Position numbers and translations under genes: made by a program | Notes under the pieces: model-generated | Databases searched by the model: none | The model's input: the letters and a program-made list of their open reading frames with translations, nothing else | What the model was told of the DNA's origin: nothing | DNA from: Triglochin maritima | Taxonomy: Eukaryota > Streptophyta > Magnoliopsida > Alismatales > Juncaginaceae | Assembly (NCBI GenBank): GCA_963682175.1 | Contig: OY821789.1 | Coordinates: 34,326,150-34,390,149, forward strand | DNA length: 64,000 nt | Direction: 5' to 3' | In this document: one piece after another, positions 27,101 to 41,160 of the stretch | Layout of the letters: each line of letters opens with the position of its first letter | Position numbering within the stretch: the stretch's first letter is position 1

Positions 27101-28860
27101 AAAAACCCTTAGTTTTTAAAATTCTACCTTTTCTAATTTATTGAGCGGTCTGATGACACTAATGATTATTATAACATGCAAACGTTAAACATATGCGTGT
27201 GGAGATAGGTATTTAGATTATATTTTTTCTGGAGAAAATCCAAAGCCTATAGCTCATGTAATTTGATAAAATGACTTATTTTTAAAATTCTGACTTTTCT
27301 AATTTTTTGAGTGCTGCGTTGATACAAATGATTATTATAACACCGAAACGTTAAACATATGTGTGTTGAGAGAGGTATTTAGATTATAATTTTTCTGGAG
27401 AAAATACAAAGATTATAATTTATCACGTAGTTTAATAAAATGACTTATTTTTTAATTTTTCACTTTTCTAATTTTTTGAGTGTTCCGATGATACAATTGA
27501 TGGTTATAACAAGGAAACGTGTACATATGTGTGTCGAGAGAGGTATTTAGAGTATATTTTTTCTGGAGAAAATCAACAGGCTTTAACTCACAAAATTTTA
27601 CAAAAAAACTTAGTTTTTAAAATTCTTAATTTTCTATGTTTTTGAGCGCTCTGATGATACAAATAATTATTATAACATGCCAACGTTAAACATATGCGTG
27701 CTGAGAGAGGTATTTATATTATATTTTTTATGGAAAAAATCGAAAGGCTATAGCTCACGTAAATTGATAAAAACCCCTGGTCTTTAAAATTCTAACTTTT
27801 CTATTTTATTGAACGCTCTGATGATACCAGTGATTATTATAACATGGAAACGTTAAACATATGCGTGTGGAGGGAGGTATTTAGATTATATTTTCTGGAG
27901 AAAATCCAAAGCCTACATCTAACGTAATTTGATAATAGAGACTTTGTTTTTAAAATTCTCACATTATTAATTTTTTAGCGCTCTAATGATACAAATGATT
28001 ATTATAACCTTGAAACGTTAAACAGATGTGTGTCGAGTGAGGTATTTAGATTATATTTTTTCTGGAGAAAATCAAAAGCTTATAGCTCACCTAATTTGAA
28101 AAAAACCCGATTTTTAAAATTCTAACTTTTCTAATTTTTGGAGCGCTCTGATGATACCAATGATTAATATAACAAGGAAACGTTAAACATATGCGTGTGG
28201 AGAGGTGTATTTAGATTTTATTTTTTCTGGAGAAAATCCAAAAACTATAGTTCACGTAATTTGATAATAAAGACTTAGTTTTTAAAATTCTCACTTTTCT
28301 AATATTTTGAGCTCTCTAATGATACAAATAATTATTATAACCTGGAAACGTTAAACATATGATTGTCGAGAGAGGTATTTAGATTATATTTTTTCTGGAG
28401 AAAATCAATAGGCTATAGCTCACATAATTTGATAAAAATACATAGTTTTTAAAATTCTAACTGTCCTATGTTTTTGAGCGCTCTGATGATAGAAATAATT
28501 ATTATAACATGCCAACGTTAAACATATGCGTGTCGGGAGAGGTATAGGTATTATATTTTTTCTGGAGAAAATCCAAAGGCTATAGCTCACGTAAATTGAT
28601 AAAAACCCATCGTTTTTAAAATTCTAACTTTTCTAATTTGTTGAGCGCTCTTATGATACCAATGATTATTATAACTTGGAAACGTTAAACATATGCGTGT
28701 GGGGAGAGGTATTAGATTATATTTTTTCTGGAGAAATCCAAAGTCTATAGCTCACGTAATTTGATGAAATGACTTATTAAAAAAATTGTCACTTTTCTAA
28801 TTTCTTGAGCGCTCCGATAATACAATTGAGTGCTATAACGCGGAAACGTTAAACATATGC
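24140..28860. repeat. Tandem higher-order duplication, unit about 2.33 kb (14 monomers)
   Basis: The block around 24.14-26.48 kb is repeated immediately at 26.48-28.81 kb. The marker ATGCGTATCGAGAGGGG occurs at 24363 and 26691, an offset of 2328 bp, and AATACAATTGAGTGCTATAAC lies near 26.49 and 28.82 kb. Rare variants such as AACATGCAAACGTTAAAC recur in the same order in both copies, which shows duplication of a multi-monomer unit rather than of single monomers. Confidence 0.85.
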
Positions 28861-29430
28861 CTGTCGAGAGAGGTATTTAGATTATATTTTTCTGAATAAA
28901 ATCTGAAGACTATTGGTCACATGATTTTATAAGAAACCCTAGTTTTTAAAATTCTAACTTTTCTAATTTTTTGAGCGCTCTGATGATACAAATGATTATT
29001 ATAACCTAGAAATGTTAAACATATGTGTGTCGAGAGAGGTGTTTAGATTATATTTTTCTGGATAAATTCTGAAGACTATAGGTCACATAATTTTATAAAA
29101 ATGCCTAGTTTTTTAAATTCTAACTATTCTAATTTTTGGAGCGGTCTGATGATACAAATGATTAATATAACATGGAAACGTTAAACATATGTGTGTCGAG
29201 AGGGGTATTTAGATATTATTTTTTCTGGAGAAAATCCAAAGACTATAGCTCATGTAATTTGATAATAAAGACTTAGTTTTTGAAATTCTCGCTTTTCTAA
29301 TTTTTTGAGAGCTCTAATGATACAAATGACTATTATAACGTGGAAACCTTAAACATATGCGTGTGGAGATAGGTATTTAGATTATATTTTTTCAGGAGAA
29401 AATCCAAACCCACACGTAATTTGATAAAAA
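28530..29430. repeat. Satellite segment duplicated at 52.86-53.76 kb
   Basis: TCGGGAGAGGTATAGG occurs at 28532 and 52861, and CCAAACCCACACGTAATTTG at about 29404 and 53732, a constant offset of about 24.33 kb. The monomer order in between is the same. Thus the distal satellite block carries a copy of this internal segment. Confidence 0.8.
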
Positions 29431-31402
29431 AACTTAGTTTTAAAAATTCTAACTTTTCAATGTTTTTGAGCACTCTGATAATACACAAAATTATTATAAG
29501 ATGCCAACGTTAAACATATGTGTGTCGAGAGAGGTATCTAGATTATATTTTTTCTAGAGAAAATCAATAGGCTATAGCTCACCTAATTTGATAAAAACAC
29601 TTTGTTTTTCAAATTCTATCTTTTCAATGTTTTTGAGCGCTGTGATGACACCAATGATTATTATATCATGGAATTGTTAAACATATGCGTGTGGAGAGAG
29701 GTATTTAGATTATATTTTTTTGGAGAAAATCTAAAGCCTATACCTCACGTAATTTGATAAATGAATTATTTAAAAAATTGTCACTTTTCTAATTTTTTGA
29801 GTGCTCCGATGATACAAATGATTATTATAACCTGGAAACGTTAAACATATGCGTGTCGAGAGAGGTAATTTAGATTTTATTTTTTCTGTAGAAAATCCAA
29901 AGACAACTCACGTAATTTTATAATAAAAATACTTAGTTTTTAAAATTCTCACATTTCTTATTTTTTAGCGCTCTAATGATACAAATGATTATTATATCCT
30001 TGAAACGTTAAACATATGTGTGTCGAGAGAGGTATTTAGATTATATTTTTTCTGGAGAAAATCAAAAGCCTAAAGCTCACCTAATTTGATAAAACGACTT
30101 GTTTAAAAAATTCTCACTTTTCTAATTATTTGAGCGCTCCGATGATACAATTGATTCTTATAACACGGAAACGTTAAACATATGCGTGTCGAGAGAGGTA
30201 TTTAGATTATATTTTTCTGGATAAATTCTGAAGACTATAGGTCACATAATTTTATAAAAATGCCTAGTTTTTTAAATTCTAACTATTCTAATTTTTGGAG
30301 CGGTCTGATGATACGAATGATTAATATAACATGGAAACGTTAAACATAATGCGTGTCGAGAGAGGTATTTAGATTATATTTTTTCTGGAGAAAATCCAAA
30401 ACCTACATCTCACGTAATTTGATAAAACAAATTATTTAAAAAATTCTCACTTTTCTAAATTTTTGAGAGCTCCGATGATACAAATGATTATTATAACCCG
30501 GAAACATTAAACCTATGTGTGTCGAGAGAGGTATTTAGATTAAATTTTTTCTGGAGAAAATCGAAAAACTATAGCACACGTAATTTGATAATAAGGACTT
30601 AGTTTTTAAAATTCTCACATTTCTAATTTTTCAGCGCTCTAATGATACAAATGAATATTATAACCTTGAAACGTTAAACATATGTGTGTCGAGAGAGGTA
30701 TTTAGATTATATTTTTTCTGGAGAAAATCAATAGGCTATAGCTCACCAAATTTGATAAAAACACTTAATTTTTCAAAGTCTATATTTTCAATGTTTTTGA
30801 GCGCTCTGATGATACCAATGATTATTAAAGCAAGGAAATGTTAAACATATGCGTGTGGAGAGAGGTATTTCGATTTTATTTTTCTGGAGAAAATCCAAAG
30901 CCATAGCTCACGTAATTTGATAAAATGACTTGTTTAAAAAATTCTCACTTTTCTAATTTTTTGAGCGCTCCGATGATACAATTGATTCTTATAACACGGA
31001 AACGTTAAACATATGCGTGTCGAGAGAGGTATTTAGATTATATTTTTCTGAATAAAAGCTGAAGACTATAGGTCACATAATTTTATAAAACCCCGTAGTT
31101 TTTTAAATAATAACTTTTTCTAATTGTTTGAGCACTCTGATGATAGCAATGATTAATATAACATGGAAACGTTAAACTCATGCGTGTCAAGAGAGGTATT
31201 TAGATTTTATTTTTCTGGAGAAAATCCAAAGACTATAGCTCACGTAATTTGATAATAAAGACTTAGTTTTTAAAATTCTCATATTTCTAATTTTTTAGCG
31301 CTCTAATGATACAAATGGTTTTTATAACCTTGAAACGTTAAACATATGAGTGTCGAGAGTGGTTTTTAGATTATATTTTTTCCGGAGAACATCAATAGGC
31401 TA

Positions 31403-31440
31403 GACTGATGTTCACTTTCCTATACAAGTACAAGAGAGGA
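31403..31440. other. 38-bp non-satellite insertion in one monomer
   Basis: The monomer text GGCTA|TAGCTCAC is split exactly by 38 bp that starts GACTGATGTTCACTTTCC and ends CAAGAGAGGA. No satellite base is lost at the junction. The insert has no visible repeat structure. It may be filler DNA from break repair or a transposon remnant. Confidence 0.7.
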
Positions 31441-33199
31441 TAGCTCACCTAATTTAATAAAAACACTTAGTTTTTCAAATTCTATCTTTTCAATGTTTTT
31501 GAGCTCTCTGATGATACCAATGACTATTATAGCAGGGAAATGTTAAACATATGCGTGTGGAGAGAGGTATTTAGATTATATTTTTTCTGGAGAAAATCCA
31601 ATGCCTACATCTCACGTAATTTGGTAAAATGAATTATTTGAAAAATTCTCATTTTTCTAATTTTTTGAGTGCTCCGATGATACAAATGATTATTATAACC
31701 GTGAAACGTTAAACATATGCGTGTCGAAAGAGGTATTTAGATTTTATTTTTCTGGAGATAATCTAAAGACTATAGCTCACGTAATTTGATAATAAAGACT
31801 TAGATTTTAAAGTTCTCAATTTTCTAAATTTTTGAGCGCGCTGATGATACAAATGATTATTATAACATGGAAATGTTAAACATATGCGTGTCGAGAGAGG
31901 TCTATAGATTATATTTTTCTGAATGAACTCCGAAGGCTATAGCTCACATTATTTGATAAAAACACTCATTTTAAAATTCTAACTATTTTAATTATTTGAG
32001 CGAACTGAAGATAAAAATGATTATTATAACATGGAAAAGTTTAAAATATGCGTGTCGAGAGAGGTATTTAGATTATATTTTTTTTGGAGAAAATCCAAAA
32101 CCCATAGGTCACGAAATTTGACAAAAAATCTTAGTTTTTAAAATTCTTACTTTTCTATGTTTTTGAGCGCTCTGATGATACAATTGATTGTTATAACATG
32201 CCAACGTTAAATATATGTTTGTCGAGAGAGGTATTTATATTATATTTTTATGGAAAAATCCAAAGGTTATAGCTCACGTAAATTGATAAAAACCCTTAGA
32301 TTTTAATATTCTATCTTTTCTAATTTAGTGGGTGCTTTGATGATACCAATGATTATTATAACATGGAAACATTAAACATATGCGTGTGGAGAGAGGTATT
32401 TAGATTATATTTTTTCTAGAGAAAATCCAAAGCCTACATCTCACGTAATTTTACAAAACGAATTATTTAAAAAATTCTCACTTTTCTAATTTTTTGAGTG
32501 CTCCGATTATACAAATGATTATTATAACCTGGAACCGTTAAACATATGCGTGTCGAGAGAGGTATTTAGATTTTATTTTTTCTGGAGAAAATCCAAAGAC
32601 TATAGCACACGTAATTTGATAATAAAGACTTAGTTTTTAAAATTCTCACTTTTCTAAATTTTTGAGTGCTCTGATGATACAAATGATTATTATAACATGG
32701 AAACGTTAAACATATGCGTGTCGAGAGAGGTATTTAGCTTATATTTTTTCTTGACAAAATCAATATGCTATAGCACACTTAATTTGATAAAAAACTTAGT
32801 TTTTCAAATTGTATCTTTTCAATGTTTTTGAGTGCTCCGATGATACCAATGCTTATTATAGCATGGAAATGTTAAACATATGAGTGTGGAGAGAGGTATT
32901 TAGATTTTATTTTTCTGGAGAATATCCAAAGCCTATAGCTCACATAATTTGATAAAATGACTTATTTAAAAAATTCTCACTTTTCTAATTTTTTGAGCGC
33001 TCCGATGATACAATTGATTGTTATAACACGGAAACGTTAAACATATGCGTGTCGAGAGGGTTATTTAGATTATATTTTTCTGAATAAAAGCAGAAGACTA
33101 TAGGTCACAAAATTTTATAAAACCCCCTAGTTTTTAAAATTCTAAGTTTTCTAATTTTTTGAGCACTCTGATGATACCAATGATTAATATAACATGGAA

Positions 33200-34720
33200 A
33201 CGTGAAGCATATGCGTATCGAGAGGGGTATTTAGATTTTATTTTTCTGGAGAAAATCCAAAAACTATAGCTCACGTAATTTGATAATAAAGACTTAGTTT
33301 TGAAAATTCTTTCTTTTCTAATTTTTTGAGCGCTCTAATGATACAAATGATTATTATAGCGTGGAAACGTGTACATATGTGTGTCGAAAGAGGTATTTAG
33401 ATTATATTTTTACTGGAGAAAATCAATAGGCTATGACTCACATAATTTGATAAAAATACTTAGTTTTTAAAATTCTAGCTTTGCTATGTTTTTTAGCGCA
33501 CTGATGATAGAAATAATTATTATAACATGCCAACGTTAAACATATGCGTGTCGAGAGAGGTATTTATATTATATTTTTTCTGGAGAAAATCCAAGGGCTA
33601 TAGCTCACGTAAATTGATAAAAACCCTTAGTTTTTAAAATTCTAACTTTTCTAATTTATTGAGCGGTTTGATGACACTAATGATTATTATAACATGCAAA
33701 CGTTAAACATATGTGTGTGGAGAGAGGTATTTAGATTATATTTTTTCTGGAGAAAATCAAAAGCCTATAGCTCATGTAATTTGATAAAATGACTTATTTT
33801 TAAAATTCTGACTTTTCTAATTTTTTGAGTGCTCCGTTGATACAAATGATTATTATAACACGGAAATGTTAAACATATGTGTGTTGAGAGAGGTATTTAG
33901 ATTATAATTTTTCTGGAGAAAATCCAAAGACTATAGCTCACTTAGTTTAATAAAATGACTTATTTTTTAATTTTTCACTTTTCTAATTTTTTGAGTGTTC
34001 CGATGATACAATTGATGGTTATAACAAGGAAACGAGTACATATGTGTGTCGAGAGAGGTATTTAGAGTATATTTTTTCTGGAGAAAATCAACAGGCTTTA
34101 ACTCACAAAATTTGACAAAAAATCTTAGTTTTTAAAATTCTTACTTTTCTATGTTTTTGAGCGCTCTGATGATACAAATAATTATTATAACATAACAACG
34201 TTAAACATATGCGTGCCGAGAGAGGTATTTATATTATATTTTTTATGGATAAAATCCAAAGGCTATAGCTCACGTAAATTGATAAAAACCCTTAGTTTTT
34301 AAAATTCTAATTTTCTAATTTATTGAGCGCTCTGATGATACCAATGATTATTATAACATGGAAACGTTAAACATATGCGTGTAGAGAGTGATATTTAGAT
34401 TATATTTTTTCTGGAGAAAATCCAAAGCCACCAGCTCACGTAATTTGATAAAATGACTTATTTAAAAAATTCTCTGTTTTCTAATTTTTTGAGTGCTCTG
34501 ATGATACAAATGATTATTATAAGCTAGAAGCGTTAAACATATGCGTGTCGAGAGAGTTATTTAGATTTTATTTTTTCTGGAGAAAATCCAAAGACTACAG
34601 CTCACGTAATTTGATAATAAAGACTTAGTTTTTAAATTCTAAATTTTCAATTTTTTTGAGCGCTCTGATGATACCAATGATTATTCTAACATGGAAACGT
34701 TAAACATATGCGTGTCGAGA
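33200..34720. repeat. Satellite segment duplicated at 41.83-43.35 kb
   Basis: The markers ATGCGTATCGAGAGGGG (33211 and 41838) and CATAACAACGTTAAAC (34191 and 42819) keep an offset of 8627-8628 bp. The same CATAACAACG marker also occurs at 17379, an offset of 16812 bp, so this segment exists at least three times. Near 34.72 and 43.35 kb the copies part company. Confidence 0.8.
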
Positions 34721-37700
34721 GAGGTATTTAGATTTTATTTTTTCTGGAGAAAATCCAAAGACTATAGCTCACGTAATTTGATAATAAAGACTTAGTTTTT
34801 AAATTCTCACTTTTCTAATTTTTTGAGTGCTCTGATGATACAAATGATTATTATAACTGGAAACGTTAACATATGTGTGTCGAGAGAGGTATTTAGATTA
34901 TATTTTTTCTTGAGAAAAATAATAGGCTATAGGTCATATAATTTGATAAAAATACTTAGTTTTAAAAATTCTAACTTTCCTATGTTTTTTAGCGCTCTGA
35001 TGATAGAAATAATTATTATAACATGCCAACGTTAAACATATGCGTGTCGAGAGAGGTATTTAGATTATATTTTTTCTGGAGAAAATCGAAAGTCTATAGT
35101 TAATGTAAATTGATAAAAACCCTTAGTTTTTAAAATTCTAACTTTTCTAATTTATTGAGCGCTCTGATGACACTAATGATTATTATAACATGCAAACGTT
35201 AAACATATGCGTGTGGAGAGAGGTATTTTGATTATATTTTTTTGGAGAAAATCCAAAGCCTATAGCTCACGTAATTTGATAAAATGGCTTATTTTTAAAA
35301 TTCTCACTTTTCAATTTTTTTGAGTACTCTGTTGATAGAAATGATAATTATAACACCGAAACGTTAAATATATGCGTGTGGAGAGAGGTATTTAGATTAT
35401 ATTTTCTGGAGAAAATCCAAAGCCTATAACTCACGTAATTTGACAAAATGACTTTTTCTTAAAATTCTTACTTTTCTAATTTTTTGAGTGCTCTTATGAG
35501 ACAAATCATTATTATAGCACGGAAACGTTAAACATATGTGTGTCGAGAGAGGTATTTAGATATATTTTTATGGAGAAAATCCAAAGCCTATATGTCACGT
35601 AAATTAATAAAATTACTTATTTTTAAAATTCTCTCTTTTCTAATTTTTTGAGTGCTCTGATGATACAAATGATTATTATAACACCAAAACGTTAAATATA
35701 TGTGTGTGGAGAGAGGTATTTAGATTATATATTTTCTGGAGAAAATCCAAAGCCTATAGCTAACGTAATTTGATAACGTGACTTTTTTTTTAAAAAATCT
35801 CACTTTTCTAATTTTGTGAGTGCTCTAATGAGACAAATGATTATTATAACACGGAAACGTTAAACATATGTGTGTCGAGAGAGGTATTTAGCTTATATTT
35901 TTTCTGGAGAAAATCCAAAGCCTATAGGTCACGTAATTTAATAAAATGACTTATTTTTAAAATTCTCACTTTACTAATTTTTTGAGTGCTCTAATGATAG
36001 AAATGATTATCATAACACATAAACGTTAAACATATTCGTGTGGAGAGAGGTATTTATATTATATTTTTTATTGAAAAAATCCAAAGGCTATAACTGACGT
36101 TAATTGATAAAAACCCTTTGTTTTCAAAATTCTAACTTTTCTAATTTATTGAGCGCTCTGATTATACCAATAATTATGATAACATAGAATCGTTAAACAT
36201 ATACGTGTAGAGAGAGATATTTAGATTATATTTTTTCTGGAGAAAATCCTAAGCCTACATCTCACGTAATTTGATAAAATGAATTTTTTAAAAAAATTCT
36301 CACTTTTCTAATTTTTTGATTGCTCCGATGAAACAAATGATTATTATAACCTGGAAACGTTAAACATATGCGTGTCAAGAGAGGTATTTATATTTTATTT
36401 TTTATGGAGAAAATCCGAAGACTAGCTCACATAATTTTATCAGAAAGACTTAGTTTTTAAAATTCTCACATTTCTAATTTTTAGCGCTCTAATGATACAA
36501 GTGATTATTATAACCTGGAAACGTTAAACATATGTGGGTCGAGAGAGGTATTTATATTATATTTTTCTGGAGAAAATCAATAGTCTATTGCTCACATAAT
36601 TTGATAAAAACACTTAGTATATAAAATTCTAACTTTTCAATGTTTTTGAGCTTTGAAGATACACAAAATTATTATAACATGCCAACGTTAAACATATGCG
36701 TGTCGAGAGAGGTATTTATATTATAGTTTTTCTGGAGAAAATCGAAAGTCTATAAGTCACGTAATTCAATAAAATGACTTATTTTTAAAATTCTCACTTT
36801 TCTAATTTTTTGAACGCTCTGATTATACAATTGATTGTTATAACACGGAAACGTTAAACATATTCGTGTCGAGAGGGGTTTTTAGATTATATTTTTCTGA
36901 ATAAAATCTGAAGACTATAGGTCACATAATTTTATAAAAAACCCTTGTTTTTAAAATTCTAACTTTTCTAATTTTTGGAGCGCTCTGATGATACCAATGA
37001 TTAATATAACATGGAAACGTTAGACATATGCGTGTCGAGAGAAGTATTTAGATTTTATTTTTTCTGGAGAAAATCGAAAGACTATAGCTCACGTAATTTG
37101 ATAATAAAGACTTAGTTTTTAAAATTCTCACTTTTCTAATTTTTTGAGCGTTCTAAAGATACAAAGGATTATTATAACCTGGAAACGTTAAACATATGTG
37201 TGTCGAGAGAGTTATTTAGAGTATATTTTTTCTTGAGAAAATCAATAAGCTATAGCTCACAAAATTTTACAAAAAATGTTAGTTTTTAAAATTCTTACTT
37301 TTCTATGTTTTTGAGCGCTTTGATGATACAAGTAATTATTATAACATGCCAACGTTAAACATATGCGTGCCGAGAGAGGTATTTATATGATATTTTTATG
37401 GATAAAATCCAAAGGCTGCTCACCTAAATTGATAAAAAACCTTAGTTTTGAAAGTTCTAACTTTACTAATTTATTGAGCGCTCTGATGATACCAATGATT
37501 ATCATAACATGGAAACGTTAAACATATGCGTGTAGAGAGAGATATTTAGATTATATTTTTTCTGGAGAAAATCCAAAGCCTACAACTCACGTAATTTGAT
37601 AAAATGGCTTATTTAAAAAATTCTCTGTTTTCTAATTTTTTGAGTGCTCTGATGATACAACTGATTATTATAACCTAGAAACGTTAAACATATGCGTGTC

Positions 37701-40039
37701 GAGAGAGGTATTTATATTTTATTTTTTCTCGAGAAAATCCAAAGACTATAGCTCACGTAATTTGATAATAAAGACTTAGTTTTTGAAATTCTCACTTTTC
37801 TAATTTTTTGATTGCTCTGATGATACAAATGATTATTATAACCTGGAAACGTTAACATATTTGTGTCGAGAGTGGTATTTAGTTTATATTTTTTCTTGAG
37901 AAAAGTAATAGGCTATAGGTCATATAATTTGATAAAAATACTTAGTTTTAAAAATTCTATCTTTCCTATGTTTTTTAGCACTCTGATGATAGAAATAATT
38001 ATTATAACATGCCAACGTTAAACGTATGCGTGTCGAGAGACGTATTTATATTAAATTTTTTCTGGAGAAAATCCAAAGGCTATAGCTCACGTAAATTTGA
38101 TAAAAACCCTTAGTTTTTAAAATTCTAACTTTTCTAATTTATTGAGCGCTCCGATGATACTAATGATTATTATAACATGCATACGTTAAACATATGCGTG
38201 TGAAGAGAGGTATTTAGATTATATTTTTTTAGAGAATATCCAAAAGCCTATAGCTCACGTAATTTGATAAAATGACTTATTTTTAAAATTCTCACTTTTC
38301 TAATTTTTTGAGTGCTCTAATGATACAAATGATTATTATAACACGGAAACGTTAAACCTATGCGTGTGGAGAGAGGTATTTGGATTATATTTTTTCTAGA
38401 GAAAATCCAAAGCCTACATCTCACGTAATTTGATAAAACGAATTATTTAAAAAATTCACACTTTTCTAATTTTTTGAGTGCTCCGATTATACAAATGATT
38501 ATTATAACCTGGTAACGTTAAACATATGCGTGTCGAGAGAGGTATTTAGATTTTATTTTTTCTGGAGAAAATCAAAAGACTATAGCACACGTAATTTGAT
38601 TATAAATACTTAGTTTTTAAAATTCTCACTTTTCTAAAATTTTGAGCGCTCTGATGATACAAATGATTATTATAACATGAAAACGTTAAACATATGTGTG
38701 TGAAGAGAGGTATTTAGATTATATTTTTTTGGAGAAAATCCAAAGCCTGTAGCTCACGTAATTTGATAAAATGACTTATTTTTAAAATTCTCACTTTTCT
38801 AATTTTTAGAGTGCTCTGATTATACAAATGATTATTATAACACGTAAACGTTAAACATATGCGTGTGGATAGTGGTATTTAGATTATATTTTTTCTAGAG
38901 AAAATCCAAAGCCTATAGCTCAGGTAATTTGATAAAACGACTTTTTTTTTAAAATTCTCACGTTTCTAATTTTTTGAGTGTTCTGATGAGACAAATGATT
39001 ATTATAACACGGAAACGTTAACCATATGTGTGTCGAGAGAGGTATTTAGATTATATTTTTATGGAGAAAATCCAAAGCCTATAGGTCACGAAAATTAATA
39101 AAATGACTTATTTTTGAAATTCTCACTTTTCTAATTTTTTGAGTGCTCTGATGATACAGATGATTATTATAACACGGAAACGTTAACACATGGAGAGAGG
39201 TATTTACATTTTATTTTTCTGGAGAAAATCCAAATACTATAGCTCACGTAATTTGATAATAAAGACTGAGTTTTCAAAATTCTCACTTTTCTAATTTTTT
39301 GAGTGGTGAGACAAATGGTTATAATAACCTAGAAACGTTAACTGTGTCGAGAGAGGTATTTAGAGTAAATTTTTTCTGGAGAAAATCAATAGGCTATAGC
39401 TCACAAAATTTGACAAAAAATCTTAGTTTTTAAAATTCTTACTTTTCTATGTTTTCGAGCACTCTGAAAATACAAATAATTATTATAACACGGAAACGTT
39501 AAACATATGCGTGCCGAGAGAGGAATTTATATTATATTTTTTTTTTGGAAAAAATCCATAGGCTATAGCTCACGTAAATTGCTAAAAACCCTTAGTTTTT
39601 AAAATTCTAACTTTTCTAATTTATTGAGCGCTCTGATGATACCCATGATTATTATAACATGGAAACGTTAAACATATGCGTGTGGAGAGAGATATTTAGA
39701 TTATATTTTTTCTGGAGAAAATCCAAAGCCTACAGCTCACGTAATTTGATAAAATGACTTATTTAAAAAATTCTCAGTTTTCTAATTTTTTGAGTGCTCT
39801 GATGACCCAAATTATTATTATAACCTAGAAACGTTAAACATATGCGTGTCGAGAGAGTTATTTAGATTATATTTTTTCTGGAGAAAATCCAAAGACTACA
39901 GCTCACGTAATTTGATAATAAAGACTTAGTAATTAAATTCTCACTTTTCTAATTTTTTGAGTGCTCTGATGATACCAATGATTATTCTAACATGGAAACG
40001 TTAAACATATGCGTGTGGAGAGAGGAATTTAGATTATAT

Positions 40040-41160
40040 TTTTTCTGGAGCAAATCCAAACCTTATTACTCATTTAATTTGATAAAATGACTTATTTTTA
40101 AAATTCTCACTTTTCTAATTTTATGAACGCTCCGATGATACCATTGATGGTTATAACAGGGAAACGATAAATATATGCGTGTCGAGAGAGGTATTTAGAT
40201 TATATTTTTTCTGAATAAAATACGAAGACTATAGCTCACCTAATTTGATAAAAACCCTTCGTTTTTAAAATTCTCACTTTTCTAATTTTTTGAACGCTCC
40301 GACGATACAATTGATTGCTATAACACGGAAACGTTAAACATATGCGTGTCGAGAGAGGTATTTAGATTATACTTTTCTGAATAAAATGTGAAGACTATAG
40401 GTCACATAATTGTATAAAACCCCCTAGTTTTTAAAATTCTAACTTTTCTAATTTTTTGAGCGCTTTGATGATACCAATGATTAATATAACTTGGAAACCT
40501 TAGACATATGTGTGTCGAGAGAAGTATTTAAATTTTATTTTTTCTGGAGAAAATCAAAATACTATAACTCACGTAATTTGATAATAAAGACTTAGTTTTT
40601 AAAATTCTCCCTTTTCTAATTTTTTGAGCGCTCTAAAGATACAAATGATTATTATAACCGGAAACGTTAAACATATGTGTGTCGAGAGAGGTATTTAGAG
40701 TATTAGTTTTCTGGAGAAAATCAATTGGCTATATCTCACAAAATTTGACAAAAAATCTTAGTTTTTAAAATTCTTACTTTTCTATGTTTTTGAGCGCTCT
40801 GATGATACAAATAATTATTATAACATGCTAACGCTAAACATATGCATGCCGAGAGAGGTATTTATACTATATTTTTTATGGAAAAAAATCCAAAGGCTAG
40901 CTCACGTAAATTGATAAAAACCCTTAGTTTTTAAAATTCTAATTTTTCTAATTTAGTGGGTGCTCTGATGATACCAATGATTATTATAACATGGAAACGT
41001 TAAACATATGCGTGTGGAGAGAGGTATTTAGATTATATTTTTTCTGGAGAAAATCCAAAACCTACATCTCACGTAATTTGATAAAACGAATTATTTAAAA
41101 AATTCTCACTTTTCTAAATTTTTGAGTGCTCTGATGATACAAATGATTATTATAACCCGG
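40040..41160. repeat. Satellite segment duplicated at 43.37-44.49 kb
   Basis: GAGCAAATCCAAACCTTATT occurs at 40048 and 43375, an offset of 3327 bp, and the following seven or so monomers correspond one to one. A related copy with GATAAAATCCAAACC lies at 22567. The junction near 43.37 kb therefore joins a 34.7-kb-type left part to a 40-kb-type right part. Confidence 0.75.

Noticed and set aside
34823..35035. Open frames within the satellite (also 12215-12571 and 15651-15842)
   Set aside because: They follow the monomer sequence and would recur wherever variants happen to remove stops; there is no conserved peptide.
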